Numbered from the stretch's first letter, positions 25,070-33,384 are shown. The stretch is DNA of 42,815 nt from Candidatus Avelusimicrobium gallinaceum (GCA_944324965.1 CALUYH010000001.1:1-42815), one strand, 5' to 3'. The notes: generated from the letters alone by a model not told the origin. Made by a program: numbers and translations.

Positions 25070-26236
25070 ATGCGAAAATTGACCTTGCTGTTGGCTTTTG
25101 CCATAGCCCTGCCGTGTGCTGCTCAAACCCATTTGCTAAAAGAAATAACCGGCCGGAACCTGTTCAAACAAGCCTTTTCCAAAGACGCCCACCAACTGCT
25201 GCAAACGCAAGCGCGCCAGCAGTTTTTGCGCCGTGCCAATGCCCGCCAAGTACAAGGGAAAATTCTTTTGGGCCCCAAGCCGGCGCTTTCTGCCAATATG
25301 GCCGCGATAGAACGGCATATTTTGGCTTCTGTCCCCGCCCGAGAACATGCCATCGGCCTGCTGCAGGACCCGACGCCCGAACAAATGGCGCTGGCGCAGC
25401 GGCTGTACCGGGAAGTGATGGGCAAATTCCGCGCGTTTAAACAGGAATCGGACCCGTTTTTGTACTACCAGAGCAAACCCAGCGAAAGACGCACCTTAAC
25501 CCCTACCGAGCGCGGCCAATGGGCGGAAAAAATCAGCCATATGCACTCCCAACTGATGCGTTTAAAACCGTTTGTATCGCCGGATGACCCGGCTTATAAA
25601 GCCGCACGGGAATACGTAACCTTTGCGGCGGGGGTTGTCAGCCCGTTCCTGCGCGGGACGCTGCTTGCCGACAAAGTGGAGCGGACCGACCGGACGTATG
25701 ATTTTGAAGAATTCTTTTTGTACACGCCCAAAGCCAATAAAGACGCCTTATGGAAAGGCGTGTTGCCGTCTTCGGTGCGGATAAAACAAACGGCGGAGAA
25801 ATTGCCGCAAGGTTTAAAAATGGCCGTGTTAAACGACCGCTCCAGCGTGGTGCGCCGGATGAAAGCCATGCACGAAGCAAACCGGTTTTTCCCGGGGTGG
25901 AAAATTTCCTACTACCGCGATACGGAAGAAATGCTTAACGCCGCCTCCGTCAGCCCGAAATCGTTTGACGTGATTTTGACGGACATCATCGTGCCGGGCG
26001 GCGGCGGGAGCTATTTGACCGCTATGCTGCGCGAACGCGGGTTTGAAGGCGTCATTATCGCCTTGGCCGCTTTCCAGGAAGACGCTTCCCTCGGACGCAA
26101 ATTGTTTGATATCGGCTTTGACGGAATGATTCCGCAGGGAATAGGCTTTGAATTCAGCGACCATTGGCAGCTGATGATTATGAAGCGGCTGCAAAACTAT
26201 TTTTACTACCGCGATCTACACGGTTGGGAAAGATAG
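25070..26236 (+). CDS. Exported protein with C-terminal receiver-like domain, copy 1
   Basis: 388 residues. A signal peptide (cut near CAAQ/THL, residue 20) directs it out of the cytoplasm. Residues about 60-200 are helical and shared with the next gene (QGKILLG, DPFLYYQSKP, AAREYV). Residues about 249-378 look like a CheY receiver: beta-1 MAVLNDRSSV (N255-D256 in place of the Asp pair), FDVILTDIIVPGGGG with D305 at the phospho-acceptor site, ALAAF where the Thr/Ser strand should be, and GFDGMIPQG where the conserved Lys is missing. Thus it is a pseudo-receiver outside the usual compartment. AGGAG precedes the ATG. It ends in HGWER like its paralogue. Function unknown. Confidence 0.75.
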   Translation: MRKLTLLLAFAIALPCAAQTHLLKEITGRNLFKQAFSKDAHQLLQTQARQQFLRRANARQVQGKILLGPKPALSANMAAIERHILASVPAREHAIGLLQDPTPEQMALAQRLYREVMGKFRAFKQESDPFLYYQSKPSERRTLTPTERGQWAEKISHMHSQLMRLKPFVSPDDPAYKAAREYVTFAAGVVSPFLRGTLLADKVERTDRTYDFEEFFLYTPKANKDALWKGVLPSSVRIKQTAEKLPQGLKMAVLNDRSSVVRRMKAMHEANRFFPGWKISYYRDTEEMLNAASVSPKSFDVILTDIIVPGGGGSYLTAMLRERGFEGVIIALAAFQEDASLGRKLFDIGFDGMIPQGIGFEFSDHWQLMIMKRLQNYFYYRDLHGWER

Positions 26237-26259
26237 CCGTTGCCGGCTTTTGTTTTATA

Positions 26260-26287
26260 AACGCGGGGAATGTGCCCCGCGTTTTTT
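26260..26287 (+). terminator. Terminator between the two receiver-like genes
   Basis: AACGCGGGG (26260-26268) pairs with CCCCGCGTT (26275-26283), followed by a T6 run. It separates the paralogues into two transcription units. Confidence 0.88.
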
Positions 26288-26353
26288 CCGCGCGGAGGTT
26301 ATTGCCCGGCGGCTGGCAAAGACGGATGAATTTATGGAGGAAAACGGAAAGAA

Positions 26354-27457
26354 ATGATAAGAAGTTTGTTGGTTATGTTGGTACTGGCGGTTGCGTGGCC
26401 GTGTGCGGCGCAAGGCAACCTGATTAAAAAAACTGCCGAAAAGGCGATTAGCAAGGAAGCGGGCCACGTGCTGCGCCCGGCTGTGCAAAGCAGCGTATTG
26501 CGCAATGCCCGTGTGGTGCAAGGTAAAATTTTGCTGGGCGGGAAACCTGTTCTTCCCGATTACCAAAAAAACATAGAGCGGCACTTGTTTACATATGTCC
26601 GACCGCGCGGCATCAGCCGGTTGGAAGGGCCTACGGCGGAACAGGCGGTGTATGTAATGCACGAATACCGGCAGGCAATGAAGTATTTTGAAGAACTGCG
26701 CAAAGAAATGGACCCTTTTTTGTATTACCAAAGCAAACCCGCCGAAAAGCACACATTGGCTCCGGCCGAAAAAAGCTACTGGACCGAAAAAATTATGGAG
26801 TTGAATGCCCGGTTGGAAAAAATCAGACCGTTTATTTTTTCTAAAGACGAAGCCTACCGGGCCGCCCGCGAATATGTGGCCTATGCCGCCCAAGTGGTGG
26901 ATCCGCTGCTGTGCGGGGTAGTGGATCAGACGCGTTATGCCTGCCCGAACCGGACGTATAACCAGGCGGAATTTTTCTTGCACGCGCCGCGCGGGCGCCA
27001 GTCGGCCCGGCTGGCCCAAGCGTTGCCCAAGCAACTGCGCATTGCCGTGTTAAACGACGAGCCGGAAGTGTTGGATAACCTGCTGTGGATGCAGGAAAAT
27101 AAAGAACTGCCGGACGGGTACGAAATTTATTGTTACAGCAACACGGAAACCTTACTTTATACCATCACCAAACAGGGCCAAAAACCGGATGTCATTTTAA
27201 CGGACATTGTGGTGCCGGGCGGCGGCGGGTTTTATTTGACGGGCACGCTGCGCGCCGCAGGATATAAGGGCGTTATTTTGGCGATGTCTGCCTTTGCCGA
27301 ACGGGAGCAAATGGGCCGCCAGATGTTTGAAGCCGGCTTTGACGGGATGATTTACAGCCCGTTGGAATTAGAATACAACCCGCATTGGGGCAGTAAAATT
27401 TTGGATAAACTCCGCAACTATTATTATTACAGCCGGCTGCACGGCTGGCAGCGATAA
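26354..27457 (+). CDS. Exported protein with C-terminal receiver-like domain, copy 2
   Basis: 367 residues, paralogous over the full length to the preceding protein. Signal peptide cut near CAAQ/GNL. The shared helical part has VQGKILLG, DPFLYYQSKP and AAREYVAYAA. The receiver-like end (about 228-360) is closer to canonical: IAVLNDEPEVLDNL (N234-D235-E236-P237 against the usual DDEPE), VILTDIVVPGGGG with D284, and LAMSAF with S312 at the Thr/Ser position; the conserved Lys is absent (GMIYSPLEL). Two extra Cys (about 187 and 197) could form a disulfide, fitting an oxidising compartment. Possible uses: a phosphate-independent interaction module. No related kinase is adjacent. Confidence 0.75.
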   Translation: MIRSLLVMLVLAVAWPCAAQGNLIKKTAEKAISKEAGHVLRPAVQSSVLRNARVVQGKILLGGKPVLPDYQKNIERHLFTYVRPRGISRLEGPTAEQAVYVMHEYRQAMKYFEELRKEMDPFLYYQSKPAEKHTLAPAEKSYWTEKIMELNARLEKIRPFIFSKDEAYRAAREYVAYAAQVVDPLLCGVVDQTRYACPNRTYNQAEFFLHAPRGRQSARLAQALPKQLRIAVLNDEPEVLDNLLWMQENKELPDGYEIYCYSNTETLLYTITKQGQKPDVILTDIVVPGGGGFYLTGTLRAAGYKGVILAMSAFAEREQMGRQMFEAGFDGMIYSPLELEYNPHWGSKILDKLRNYYYYSRLHGWQR

Positions 27458-27472
27458 GCACCCCCTTGGCGC

Positions 27473-27502
27473 GGCGCGGGAAAACATTCCCGCGCCGTTT
27501 TT
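27473..27502 (+). terminator. Terminator after the second receiver-like gene
   Basis: GGCGCGGGAA (27473-27482) pairs with TTCCCGCGCC (27487-27496), AACA loop, then G and five T. It insulates the strong hydrogenase promoter that follows. Confidence 0.9.
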
Positions 27503-27533
27503 GTTTTCAGGCGTTTTTAGGCGGTGATTTTGT

Positions 27534-27562
27534 TTGACACGCCCCCCTAATCAAGTTATAAT
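27534..27562 (+). promoter_or_regulatory. Full-consensus sigma-70 promoter of the hydrogenase operon
   Basis: TTGACA (27534-27539) and TATAAT (27557-27562) are separated by exactly 17 bases, with a C6 run in the spacer. Transcription should start near 27569, giving a leader of about 105 bases before the hydC ATG at 27675. This is the best promoter in the window. Confidence 0.9.
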
Positions 27563-27674
27563 GGGGGAAGAAGTCCCTGGCTTGACGTATTTCAAATTAC
27601 AACAGTCCTCTGCCGTACCGGTGCGCGTAGTTGGCGCGCCGAGAGTCTTATTATCGTTTGGAAAAGGAGAAAGT

Positions 27675-28160
27675 ATGACAGACAGATTTGCACCCGCCGC
27701 AAAGATCCTGGAAGACCACCAGTACGATAGTTCCAAATTAATCCCCATCCTGCAGAAAGTACAAGATGAATACAAGTATTTGCCCGAAGATATTATGCGT
27801 TTTATCGCAAACGAACTGGATATTTCTCCGGCCCGCGTGTTTGGCGTAGCCACGTTTTTTGCACACTTTGCCATCACGCCCAAAGGCAAGCACATCATCC
27901 GCGTGTGCAACGGAACGGCTTGCCACGTAAAAGGCTCCTCTTTTGTAATCAATACGGTAAAAGACAAATTAAAATTAAAGGACGGCCAGGACACGACCGA
28001 GGATATGATGTTTACGCTGGAATGCGTTTCCTGCCTGGGCGCGTGCGGGCTGGCGCCGGTGATGGTGATGGACGACGTCGTCCACGGGCAGATTACCCCG
28101 GCCAAAGCCGTTGAAATTATTGATTCCGTTATCGCTTCGGAGGCCAAAAATGCCGACTAA
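27675..28160 (+). CDS. hydC: [FeFe]-hydrogenase subunit HydC (NuoE-like)
   Basis: 161 residues, thioredoxin-like [2Fe-2S] protein of the NuoE family. Cluster ligands are C78 and C83 (CNGTAC) and C120 and C124 (CLGAC). It passes electrons between the flavin subunit and the rest of the HydABC complex. GGAGA just upstream sets the start at 27675; a TTG at 27534 that keeps the frame open is actually the -35 box of the promoter. The last codons overlap the hydB start. The C-B-A order and composition match NAD-linked, often electron-bifurcating, trimeric hydrogenases of anaerobes. Confidence 0.94.
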   Translation: MTDRFAPAAKILEDHQYDSSKLIPILQKVQDEYKYLPEDIMRFIANELDISPARVFGVATFFAHFAITPKGKHIIRVCNGTACHVKGSSFVINTVKDKLKLKDGQDTTEDMMFTLECVSCLGACGLAPVMVMDDVVHGQITPAKAVEIIDSVIASEAKNAD

Positions 28161-30033
28161 AAACATTGAAAAAATCGCCAAAGATTACAACGACGCTTAC
28201 AAAAAAATTACCGGCCGCGTGGTCATCTGCGGCGGAACGGGCTGCATTGCCGGCGGTTCCTTAAAAGTGTACGAAGCGTTCCAGCAGGAAATGGAAAAAC
28301 GCAAAATCGGCTTTTGCCTGCAAATCACCAAAGATTGCCACGAAAACTATTTAAGCCTTTCCGGCTGCCGCGGCTTTTGCGCCATGGGCCCGCTGGTGAG
28401 CGTGGGCGACATTTTTTACACCAAAGTAAAACCCGAAGACGTGCCGGAAATCGTGGAAAAAACATTGATGAAAGGCGAAGTGATTGACCGCCTGCTCTAC
28501 CACAACCCGGCCAATAACCAAAAAGCCAAAACGCTGGCCGATATTCCCTTTTATGCCAAGCAGGAACGCATTTTGCTGCACGACTGCGGCCGCATCAACC
28601 CCGAGGACATCAACGAATACATCGCCCACGGCGGTTATGCCCAGGCCAAGCGCGCTTATACGGAAATGACGGACGAAGAAGTCTGCAAAGAGATGATTAC
28701 CTCCGGCCTGCGCGGGCGCGGCGGCGGCGGGTTCCCCACTGGCAAAAAGTGGGATTTAACCCGCGTGGAACCGGGTGCCAAAAAATATGTTATCTGCAAC
28801 GCCGACGAAGGCGACCCGGGCGCTTTTATGGACCGCAGCGTAATGGAAGGCAACCCCAACGCTGTGCTGGAAGGGATGATGATTGCCGCGCGCGCCATCG
28901 GCGCCGATGAAGGCTACATCTATGTGCGTATGGAATATCCGCTGGCCATTCAGCGCGTGCGCACGGCCATTAAACAAGCCGAAGAACTGGGTATCTTGGG
29001 CGAAAACGTTTTTGGCTCCGGCCTCAATTTTAAAATCAACGTAATGGAAGGCGCCGGCGCGTTTGTGTGCGGCGAAGAAACCGCTTTAATCGCGTCCGTG
29101 GAAGGCAAACGCGGTATGCCGCGTATCAAACCGCCTTACCCCAGCCAGAGCGGGTTGTTCGGCAAGCCGACGGTGATTAACAACGTGGAAACGTTGGCCA
29201 CCGTCCCCAAGATTATGGAAATGGGCGCGGAAGAATTCCGCAAAATCGGCACCCTGGGCAGCCCGGGCACCAAAACGTTTGCCGTTACGGGACACATTGC
29301 CAACACCGGCCTGGTGGAAGTGCCGATGGGCACGACCCTGCGCCAAGTGATTGACGACGTGGCCGGCGGCACCACAAACGACGACGGCACCGTAAATAAA
29401 TCGGCCTTTAAGGCCGCCCAAATCGGCGGGCCTTCGGGCGGGTGCTTAACGCGGGAACATTTGGATATCCCGCTGGATTTTGATTCGCTTAAATCCGTGG
29501 GAGCCATGGTGGGTTCCGGCGGGTTGGTCGTCATGAACAACAAGACGTGTATGGTCAACGTGGCCCGGTTCTTTTTGGAATTTACCCAGCGCGAATCGTG
29601 CGGCAAATGCGTTCCCTGCCGCGAAGGAACCGAGCAGATGCTTACCATGTTGAACGACATTGTAGAAGGGCGAGCCACGCTCAAAACCTTGGAAAACCTG
29701 GAAGACCTGGCCAAAGCCGTGCAGAAGGCCTCGCTGTGTGCGTTGGGCAAAACGGCGCCGAACCCGGTGCTGTCCACCCTCAAGCACTTCCGCGAGGAAT
29801 ACCTGGCCCACGTGGTGGACAAATGCTGCCCCGCCGGCGTGTGCAAAGCGTTGGCCCGGTTTGAAATTGTGGCCAGCAAGTGCAAAGGCTGCGGCATGTG
29901 CAAACGCGCCTGCCCCGTGGGTGCCATCAGCGGCGACGTGGGCAAACCGCATCACATTGACCCCAAAAAATGTATCAAGTGCGGCGGGTGCAAGAGCACC
30001 TGTAAATTTGGAGCCGTGGTAACGGGAGCGTAA
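28150..30033 (+). CDS. hydB: [FeFe]-hydrogenase flavoprotein subunit HydB (NuoF-like)
   Basis: 627 residues. An N-terminal thioredoxin-like [2Fe-2S] part (VVICGGTGCIAGGS) leads into the NuoF body: GLRGRGGGGFPTG for NADH/FMN binding, CNADEGDPGAFMDR, EYPLAI, the SLBB region, and CGKCVPCREGT for the [4Fe-4S] cluster. The C-terminus adds a two-cluster ferredoxin domain (CKGCGMCKRACPVGA and CIKCGGCKSTC). This is the site of NADH oxidation or NAD+ reduction; the extra ferredoxin domain is typical of HydB of bifurcating complexes. CGGAGG 6 bases before ATG 28150 sets the start, which overlaps hydC. Confidence 0.95.
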   Translation: MPTKNIEKIAKDYNDAYKKITGRVVICGGTGCIAGGSLKVYEAFQQEMEKRKIGFCLQITKDCHENYLSLSGCRGFCAMGPLVSVGDIFYTKVKPEDVPEIVEKTLMKGEVIDRLLYHNPANNQKAKTLADIPFYAKQERILLHDCGRINPEDINEYIAHGGYAQAKRAYTEMTDEEVCKEMITSGLRGRGGGGFPTGKKWDLTRVEPGAKKYVICNADEGDPGAFMDRSVMEGNPNAVLEGMMIAARAIGADEGYIYVRMEYPLAIQRVRTAIKQAEELGILGENVFGSGLNFKINVMEGAGAFVCGEETALIASVEGKRGMPRIKPPYPSQSGLFGKPTVINNVETLATVPKIMEMGAEEFRKIGTLGSPGTKTFAVTGHIANTGLVEVPMGTTLRQVIDDVAGGTTNDDGTVNKSAFKAAQIGGPSGGCLTREHLDIPLDFDSLKSVGAMVGSGGLVVMNNKTCMVNVARFFLEFTQRESCGKCVPCREGTEQMLTMLNDIVEGRATLKTLENLEDLAKAVQKASLCALGKTAPNPVLSTLKHFREEYLAHVVDKCCPAGVCKALARFEIVASKCKGCGMCKRACPVGAISGDVGKPHHIDPKKCIKCGGCKSTCKFGAVVTGA

Positions 30034-30035
30034 TT

Positions 30036-31775
30036 ATGGAAAAAGAACAATTTGTCACCATTGAAGGAAAAAGAGTACCGATTGAAGGCGAAAAAAACCT
30101 GTTGGAATTAATCCGCAAGGCGCATTTTAACATTATGACGTTCTGCTACCACCCCGAGCTGGCCGCCTACGGTGCGTGCCGCTTGTGCCTGGTGGAAGTG
30201 GAAGGGATGGGCATTGTGGCTTCGTGCACGGTAAAACCCAAAGACGGGATGAAAGTGCACGTCAATACGGACGAAATCCGCCACTTGCGCCGCATCAACC
30301 TGGAGCTGTTGCTTTCGTCGGGTAACCACGATTGCACCCTGTGCAGCAAATCCAACAACTGCAAACTCCAAAAGCTGGCCAAGGATATGGACGTAACGGA
30401 AATCCGTTTTAAATCCAAAAAGCTGGACAGCCACAAGGACGCCACTTCCCCGGCTTTGGTGCGCGACCACAGCAAATGCATTTTGTGCGGCAACTGCGTG
30501 CGCATCTGCAACGAAGTGCAGGGCATCGGCGCGATTGATTTTGCGTTCCGCGGGTTCCGCTCCAAAATCGCCACGGCCTTTAACAAAGAGCTCGGCCAAA
30601 GCCACGAATGCGTGTCCTGCGGGCAGTGCGCCCGCGTGTGCCCGACCGGCGCTTTGATGCCGAACTCGTCGGAAATTGAGGACGTCTTTAAAGCCATCAA
30701 CGACCCCAAAAAGAAAGTGGCCGTGCACATTGCTCCCGCCGTGCGCGTGGGCCTGGGCGAAATGTTCGGCCTGCCGCAAGGGCAGAATGTGGACGGCAAA
30801 ATTGCCACCGCGTTGCGTATGCTGGGGTTTGACTACGTGTACGACACGGCCTTCGCCGCGGATTTGACGATTGTGGAAGAAGCCACCGAATTTTTGGAAC
30901 GCTTTAAAAAAGGCGTCAATTTGCCGCAGTTCACCAGCTGCTGCCCGGCGTGGATTAACTATGTGGAAAAATTCGCTCCCGAATTTATCCCTAACCTGTC
31001 CACCGCGCGCTCGCCTATGCAAATGATGGGCCCCATCCTGAAGGCCGATTACGAGGACAAAGGCGGCAAACGCGAAGATTTGGTGGTCGTAGCTGTTATG
31101 CCGTGCTCGGCCAAAAAGACTGAAGCCAAACGCGACGAATTTTACGTCAACGACAACCCGGATACGGACTATGTGGTTACCACCGTGGGCCTGGCCCGTA
31201 TGATTAAGGAAGCCGGTATTGATTTTGTGAACCTGGAAAACGAATGGTTTGATATGCCCTTTGGCACCAAAACGGGTGCGGGCGTCATCTTTGGCGCGTC
31301 CGGCGGCGTGATGGAAGCGGCCTTGCGCTACGCGCTGGCCGAGCTGGACCCGGCCAACGCCCGCAGCGTCAAGTTTTCCAGCCTGCGCGAAGGGACCGTG
31401 TTTAAAGAAAAAACCGTGGAAATCGGCGACGTCAAAATCCGCACCGCGGTCGTTAGCGGGCTCAAAAATGCGCGCAAGCTGCTGGATGATATCAAAGCCG
31501 GCAAGGACCATTACGACTTTATTGAAGTGATGTCCTGCCAAGGCGGTTGTGTGGCCGGCGCAGGCCAACCGCAGTTTGACGGCTGGGCCCCGCGGCGCAA
31601 ACGTGCCGAAGGCTTGTACCAGGAAGATACGGAACTGGCCTATAAGTCGCAGGATAACAGCGGTGTGCAGGCGCTGTACGGACGGATTTTGGATAAAGTC
31701 GGCGGTCCGTTGGCACACAAATTGCTGCACACGCACTATTACGACCGCAAGGACCGCACCGGCCAGCAAAAATAA
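30036..31775 (+). CDS. hydA: [FeFe]-hydrogenase catalytic subunit HydA
   Basis: 579 residues. From the N-terminus: a [2Fe-2S] ferredoxin domain (C37, C48, C51, C64), a His-Cys cluster region (HDC...C, 98-109), a two-[4Fe-4S] domain (CILCGNCVRIC and CVSCGQCARVC), then the H-cluster domain with L1 TSCCPAW (300-306), L2 MPCSAKK (355-361) and L3 MSCQGGCVAGAGQP (499-512), where the usual GGGQP reads GAGQP. The small-subunit-like tail follows. It makes or uses H2 with electrons from NADH and reduced ferredoxin through HydB/HydC. The maturases HydE, F and G are not in the window. It follows hydB by 2 bases. Confidence 0.96.
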   Translation: MEKEQFVTIEGKRVPIEGEKNLLELIRKAHFNIMTFCYHPELAAYGACRLCLVEVEGMGIVASCTVKPKDGMKVHVNTDEIRHLRRINLELLLSSGNHDCTLCSKSNNCKLQKLAKDMDVTEIRFKSKKLDSHKDATSPALVRDHSKCILCGNCVRICNEVQGIGAIDFAFRGFRSKIATAFNKELGQSHECVSCGQCARVCPTGALMPNSSEIEDVFKAINDPKKKVAVHIAPAVRVGLGEMFGLPQGQNVDGKIATALRMLGFDYVYDTAFAADLTIVEEATEFLERFKKGVNLPQFTSCCPAWINYVEKFAPEFIPNLSTARSPMQMMGPILKADYEDKGGKREDLVVVAVMPCSAKKTEAKRDEFYVNDNPDTDYVVTTVGLARMIKEAGIDFVNLENEWFDMPFGTKTGAGVIFGASGGVMEAALRYALAELDPANARSVKFSSLREGTVFKEKTVEIGDVKIRTAVVSGLKNARKLLDDIKAGKDHYDFIEVMSCQGGCVAGAGQPQFDGWAPRRKRAEGLYQEDTELAYKSQDNSGVQALYGRILDKVGGPLAHKLLHTHYYDRKDRTGQQK

Positions 31776-31801
31776 AAGCGGACCGGCGGAAATTTGCAAA
31801 T

Positions 31802-31830
31802 GGGGCGAACTGCGGTTCGCCCCGTTTGGG
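31802..31830 (+). terminator. Probable terminator of the hyd operon
   Basis: GGGGCGAAC (31802-31810) pairs with GTTCGCCCC (31815-31823) over a TGCG loop, followed by GTTTGGGTT. The stem is strong but the T-run is poor. Confidence 0.65.
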
Positions 31831-31873
31831 TTATAGGCGCAGGCCAGGCTTGCACGGTATTTTTATTTTTTTG

Positions 31874-31887
31874 TACAGTACACTGTA
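31874..31887 (+). promoter_or_regulatory. Palindrome upstream of the second pilin-like gene
   Basis: TACAGT-AC-ACTGTA is a perfect two-fold symmetric site with a 2-base centre, 111 bases before the ATG at 31999. A second palindrome, CCGTATACGG, lies at 31943-31952. Operator-like; the regulator is unknown. Confidence 0.35.
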
Positions 31888-31998
31888 TGTTATTGTGCCG
31901 TTTGTTTTGAAAGGCCGTTCCAAGGAAATTCGTCCCGTGCGGCCGTATACGGCACGTAATGGATGTGCCGTTTGCTGTTTGACAGATAAGGAGAATGT

Positions 31999-33384
31999 AT
32001 GATTCCGGCCAAAAAGAAAGCCTTTACCTTAACGGAATTACTGGTGGTAGTAGTGGTGATTGGGGTATTGGCTGCAGTAGTGCTTCCCAAATTTAACAAA
32101 GTGGTGGAAACCCGCAAAACGACCGAGGCCGAAGAACTAATGGCCGCCGTGCGCACCGAACAGGAACGGCACTGCGCCCTGGATAAACAGTATGTGCAGG
32201 ATTTATCCCAACTGTCGGATATTATCCCCAACACCGATACCAAAAACTTTACCTATGTGGCCACCGCAACGGGTATTAAGGCCCACAGTAAAGGAAAATA
32301 CGGCTACACGTTGCAAATGCCTTCCTACCAGGACGGCCGCTTGTGCTGCGATGACGCCGATTGTGCCAAATTAAATAAAGATTATCCCTCTTGCTCTTCG
32401 CTGCGCAGCCGCGCGGACTATTTGAGCGGGGCGGAATGCCAGGGGGAAGTAGCGGACGACGGCGTGAAAGATTGCACCGCGGCCCGCCCTTCCAACACGC
32501 AAGCCTGCCCCAACGGCTGCGGTGTACAAACCCGCACGGTAACGTGCAACACCTCTACGGGCGTTTGGGAAACGGGTGCCTGGAGCGGTGCGTGCGAATG
32601 CAGTTGCAGCGGGGTGGCCCCGGCCAATTCTCAACCCTGCTCCAACGGTTGCGGCACGCAAACCCGCACCGTGGATTGCGATACCTCTACCGGCGAATGG
32701 GTAACAGGGGCCTGGACCGGGGAATGCAAATGCAACACCTGTCCGGAACCGAAACCCGCCACCATGCAAACTTGTAACGAGTGCGGTACGCAACTGCGCA
32801 CGGTAACGTGCGACGAAACCACCGGCCAATGGTCCGTTGGTGAATGGGGGGAATGCTCTATGCAGCCCGAAGATTGTTGCGTACCGGGCAGAGTATACAA
32901 AGGCCCGGCGGGCGGACAAAGCGATACGTGCGACGGCGATTCCCTGGCCAAGTTTGAAGAAGCCGGTTTAGCGTCTGCCGTCAAAAAAGTATGCTACGAC
33001 GTGTACCGGTTGCAGTATTTTTCGGGCGGCTCGTCCGGTTGCAGCGGCGGCGCGCCGGTGTGCCGGCCGCCTAAAGAACTGGTGTGCTCCAATGGCAGCT
33101 TTGTGTGTGTGGATTCTTCCCAGGTGGGGCAAGGCTCCTATACCCCGGTGGATACCAGCGGGTTGGGCCAGCATAACGTTGAAGATCTGGTGGATGAAGT
33201 CACTCTCTGTCCGTCTCATGACACAACCACGTTGCCCGGCGTGGGTGGGGCGGTTTGCACTAAACGCTTGATGTACTTTAAATCCCCGGCTTCCGGCCGG
33301 GGATTTTTTTGTTCCCTGCGGCATTCCGGCCGGGGCGCGTTCCCTACACGGCCGGGATTTAGCTACAATATATGTATATGCTGA
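31999..33384 (+). CDS. Type IV pilin-like protein with three thrombospondin-1-like modules
   Basis: 461 residues as read. Prepilin site KKA/FTLTELLVVVVVIG, with Ala rather than Gly before the cut. The pilin core shares MPSYQDGRLCC and YPSCSSLRSRADYLSG with the protein at 21711. Residues about 165-300 hold three similar modules: CGVQTRTVTC...WETGAWSGAC, CGTQTRTVDC...WVTGAWTGEC, CGTQLRTVTC...WSVGEWGEC. The WxxGxW plus C-G-x-Q-x-R pattern is that of ADAMTS-type thrombospondin repeats. A further Cys-rich domain follows. A terminator hairpin lies inside the last 35 codons, so the true C-terminus may be shorter (near CTKR, 33270) after an unnoticed frameshift. AAGGAG precedes the ATG. Likely a pilus-tip adhesin or minor pilin. 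Confidence 0.8.
   Translation: MIPAKKKAFTLTELLVVVVVIGVLAAVVLPKFNKVVETRKTTEAEELMAAVRTEQERHCALDKQYVQDLSQLSDIIPNTDTKNFTYVATATGIKAHSKGKYGYTLQMPSYQDGRLCCDDADCAKLNKDYPSCSSLRSRADYLSGAECQGEVADDGVKDCTAARPSNTQACPNGCGVQTRTVTCNTSTGVWETGAWSGACECSCSGVAPANSQPCSNGCGTQTRTVDCDTSTGEWVTGAWTGECKCNTCPEPKPATMQTCNECGTQLRTVTCDETTGQWSVGEWGECSMQPEDCCVPGRVYKGPAGGQSDTCDGDSLAKFEEAGLASAVKKVCYDVYRLQYFSGGSSGCSGGAPVCRPPKELVCSNGSFVCVDSSQVGQGSYTPVDTSGLGQHNVEDLVDEVTLCPSHDTTTLPGVGGAVCTKRLMYFKSPASGRGFFCSLRHSGRGAFPTRPGFSYNICIC
33281..33310 (+). terminator. Strong terminator overlapping the end of the pilin-like gene
   Basis: AATCCCCGGC (33281-33290) pairs with GCCGGGGATT (33296-33305), then seven T (33304-33310). It lies about 75 bases before the stop of the open frame, which is unusual. 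Confidence 0.88.
33364..33369 (+). promoter_or_regulatory. -10 box directly before the EamA transporter gene
   Basis: TACAAT ends 8 bases before ATG 33378; no Shine-Dalgarno lies between, so translation may be leaderless. No good -35 match upstream. Confidence 0.4.

Noticed and set aside
30108..31799. A 563-codon open frame on the minus strand opposite hydA
   Set aside because: It is a shadow of a GC-rich gene whose codons avoid stops on the other strand; hydA has full motif support and the antisense translation is low-complexity His/Phe/Arg-rich without recognisable motifs.
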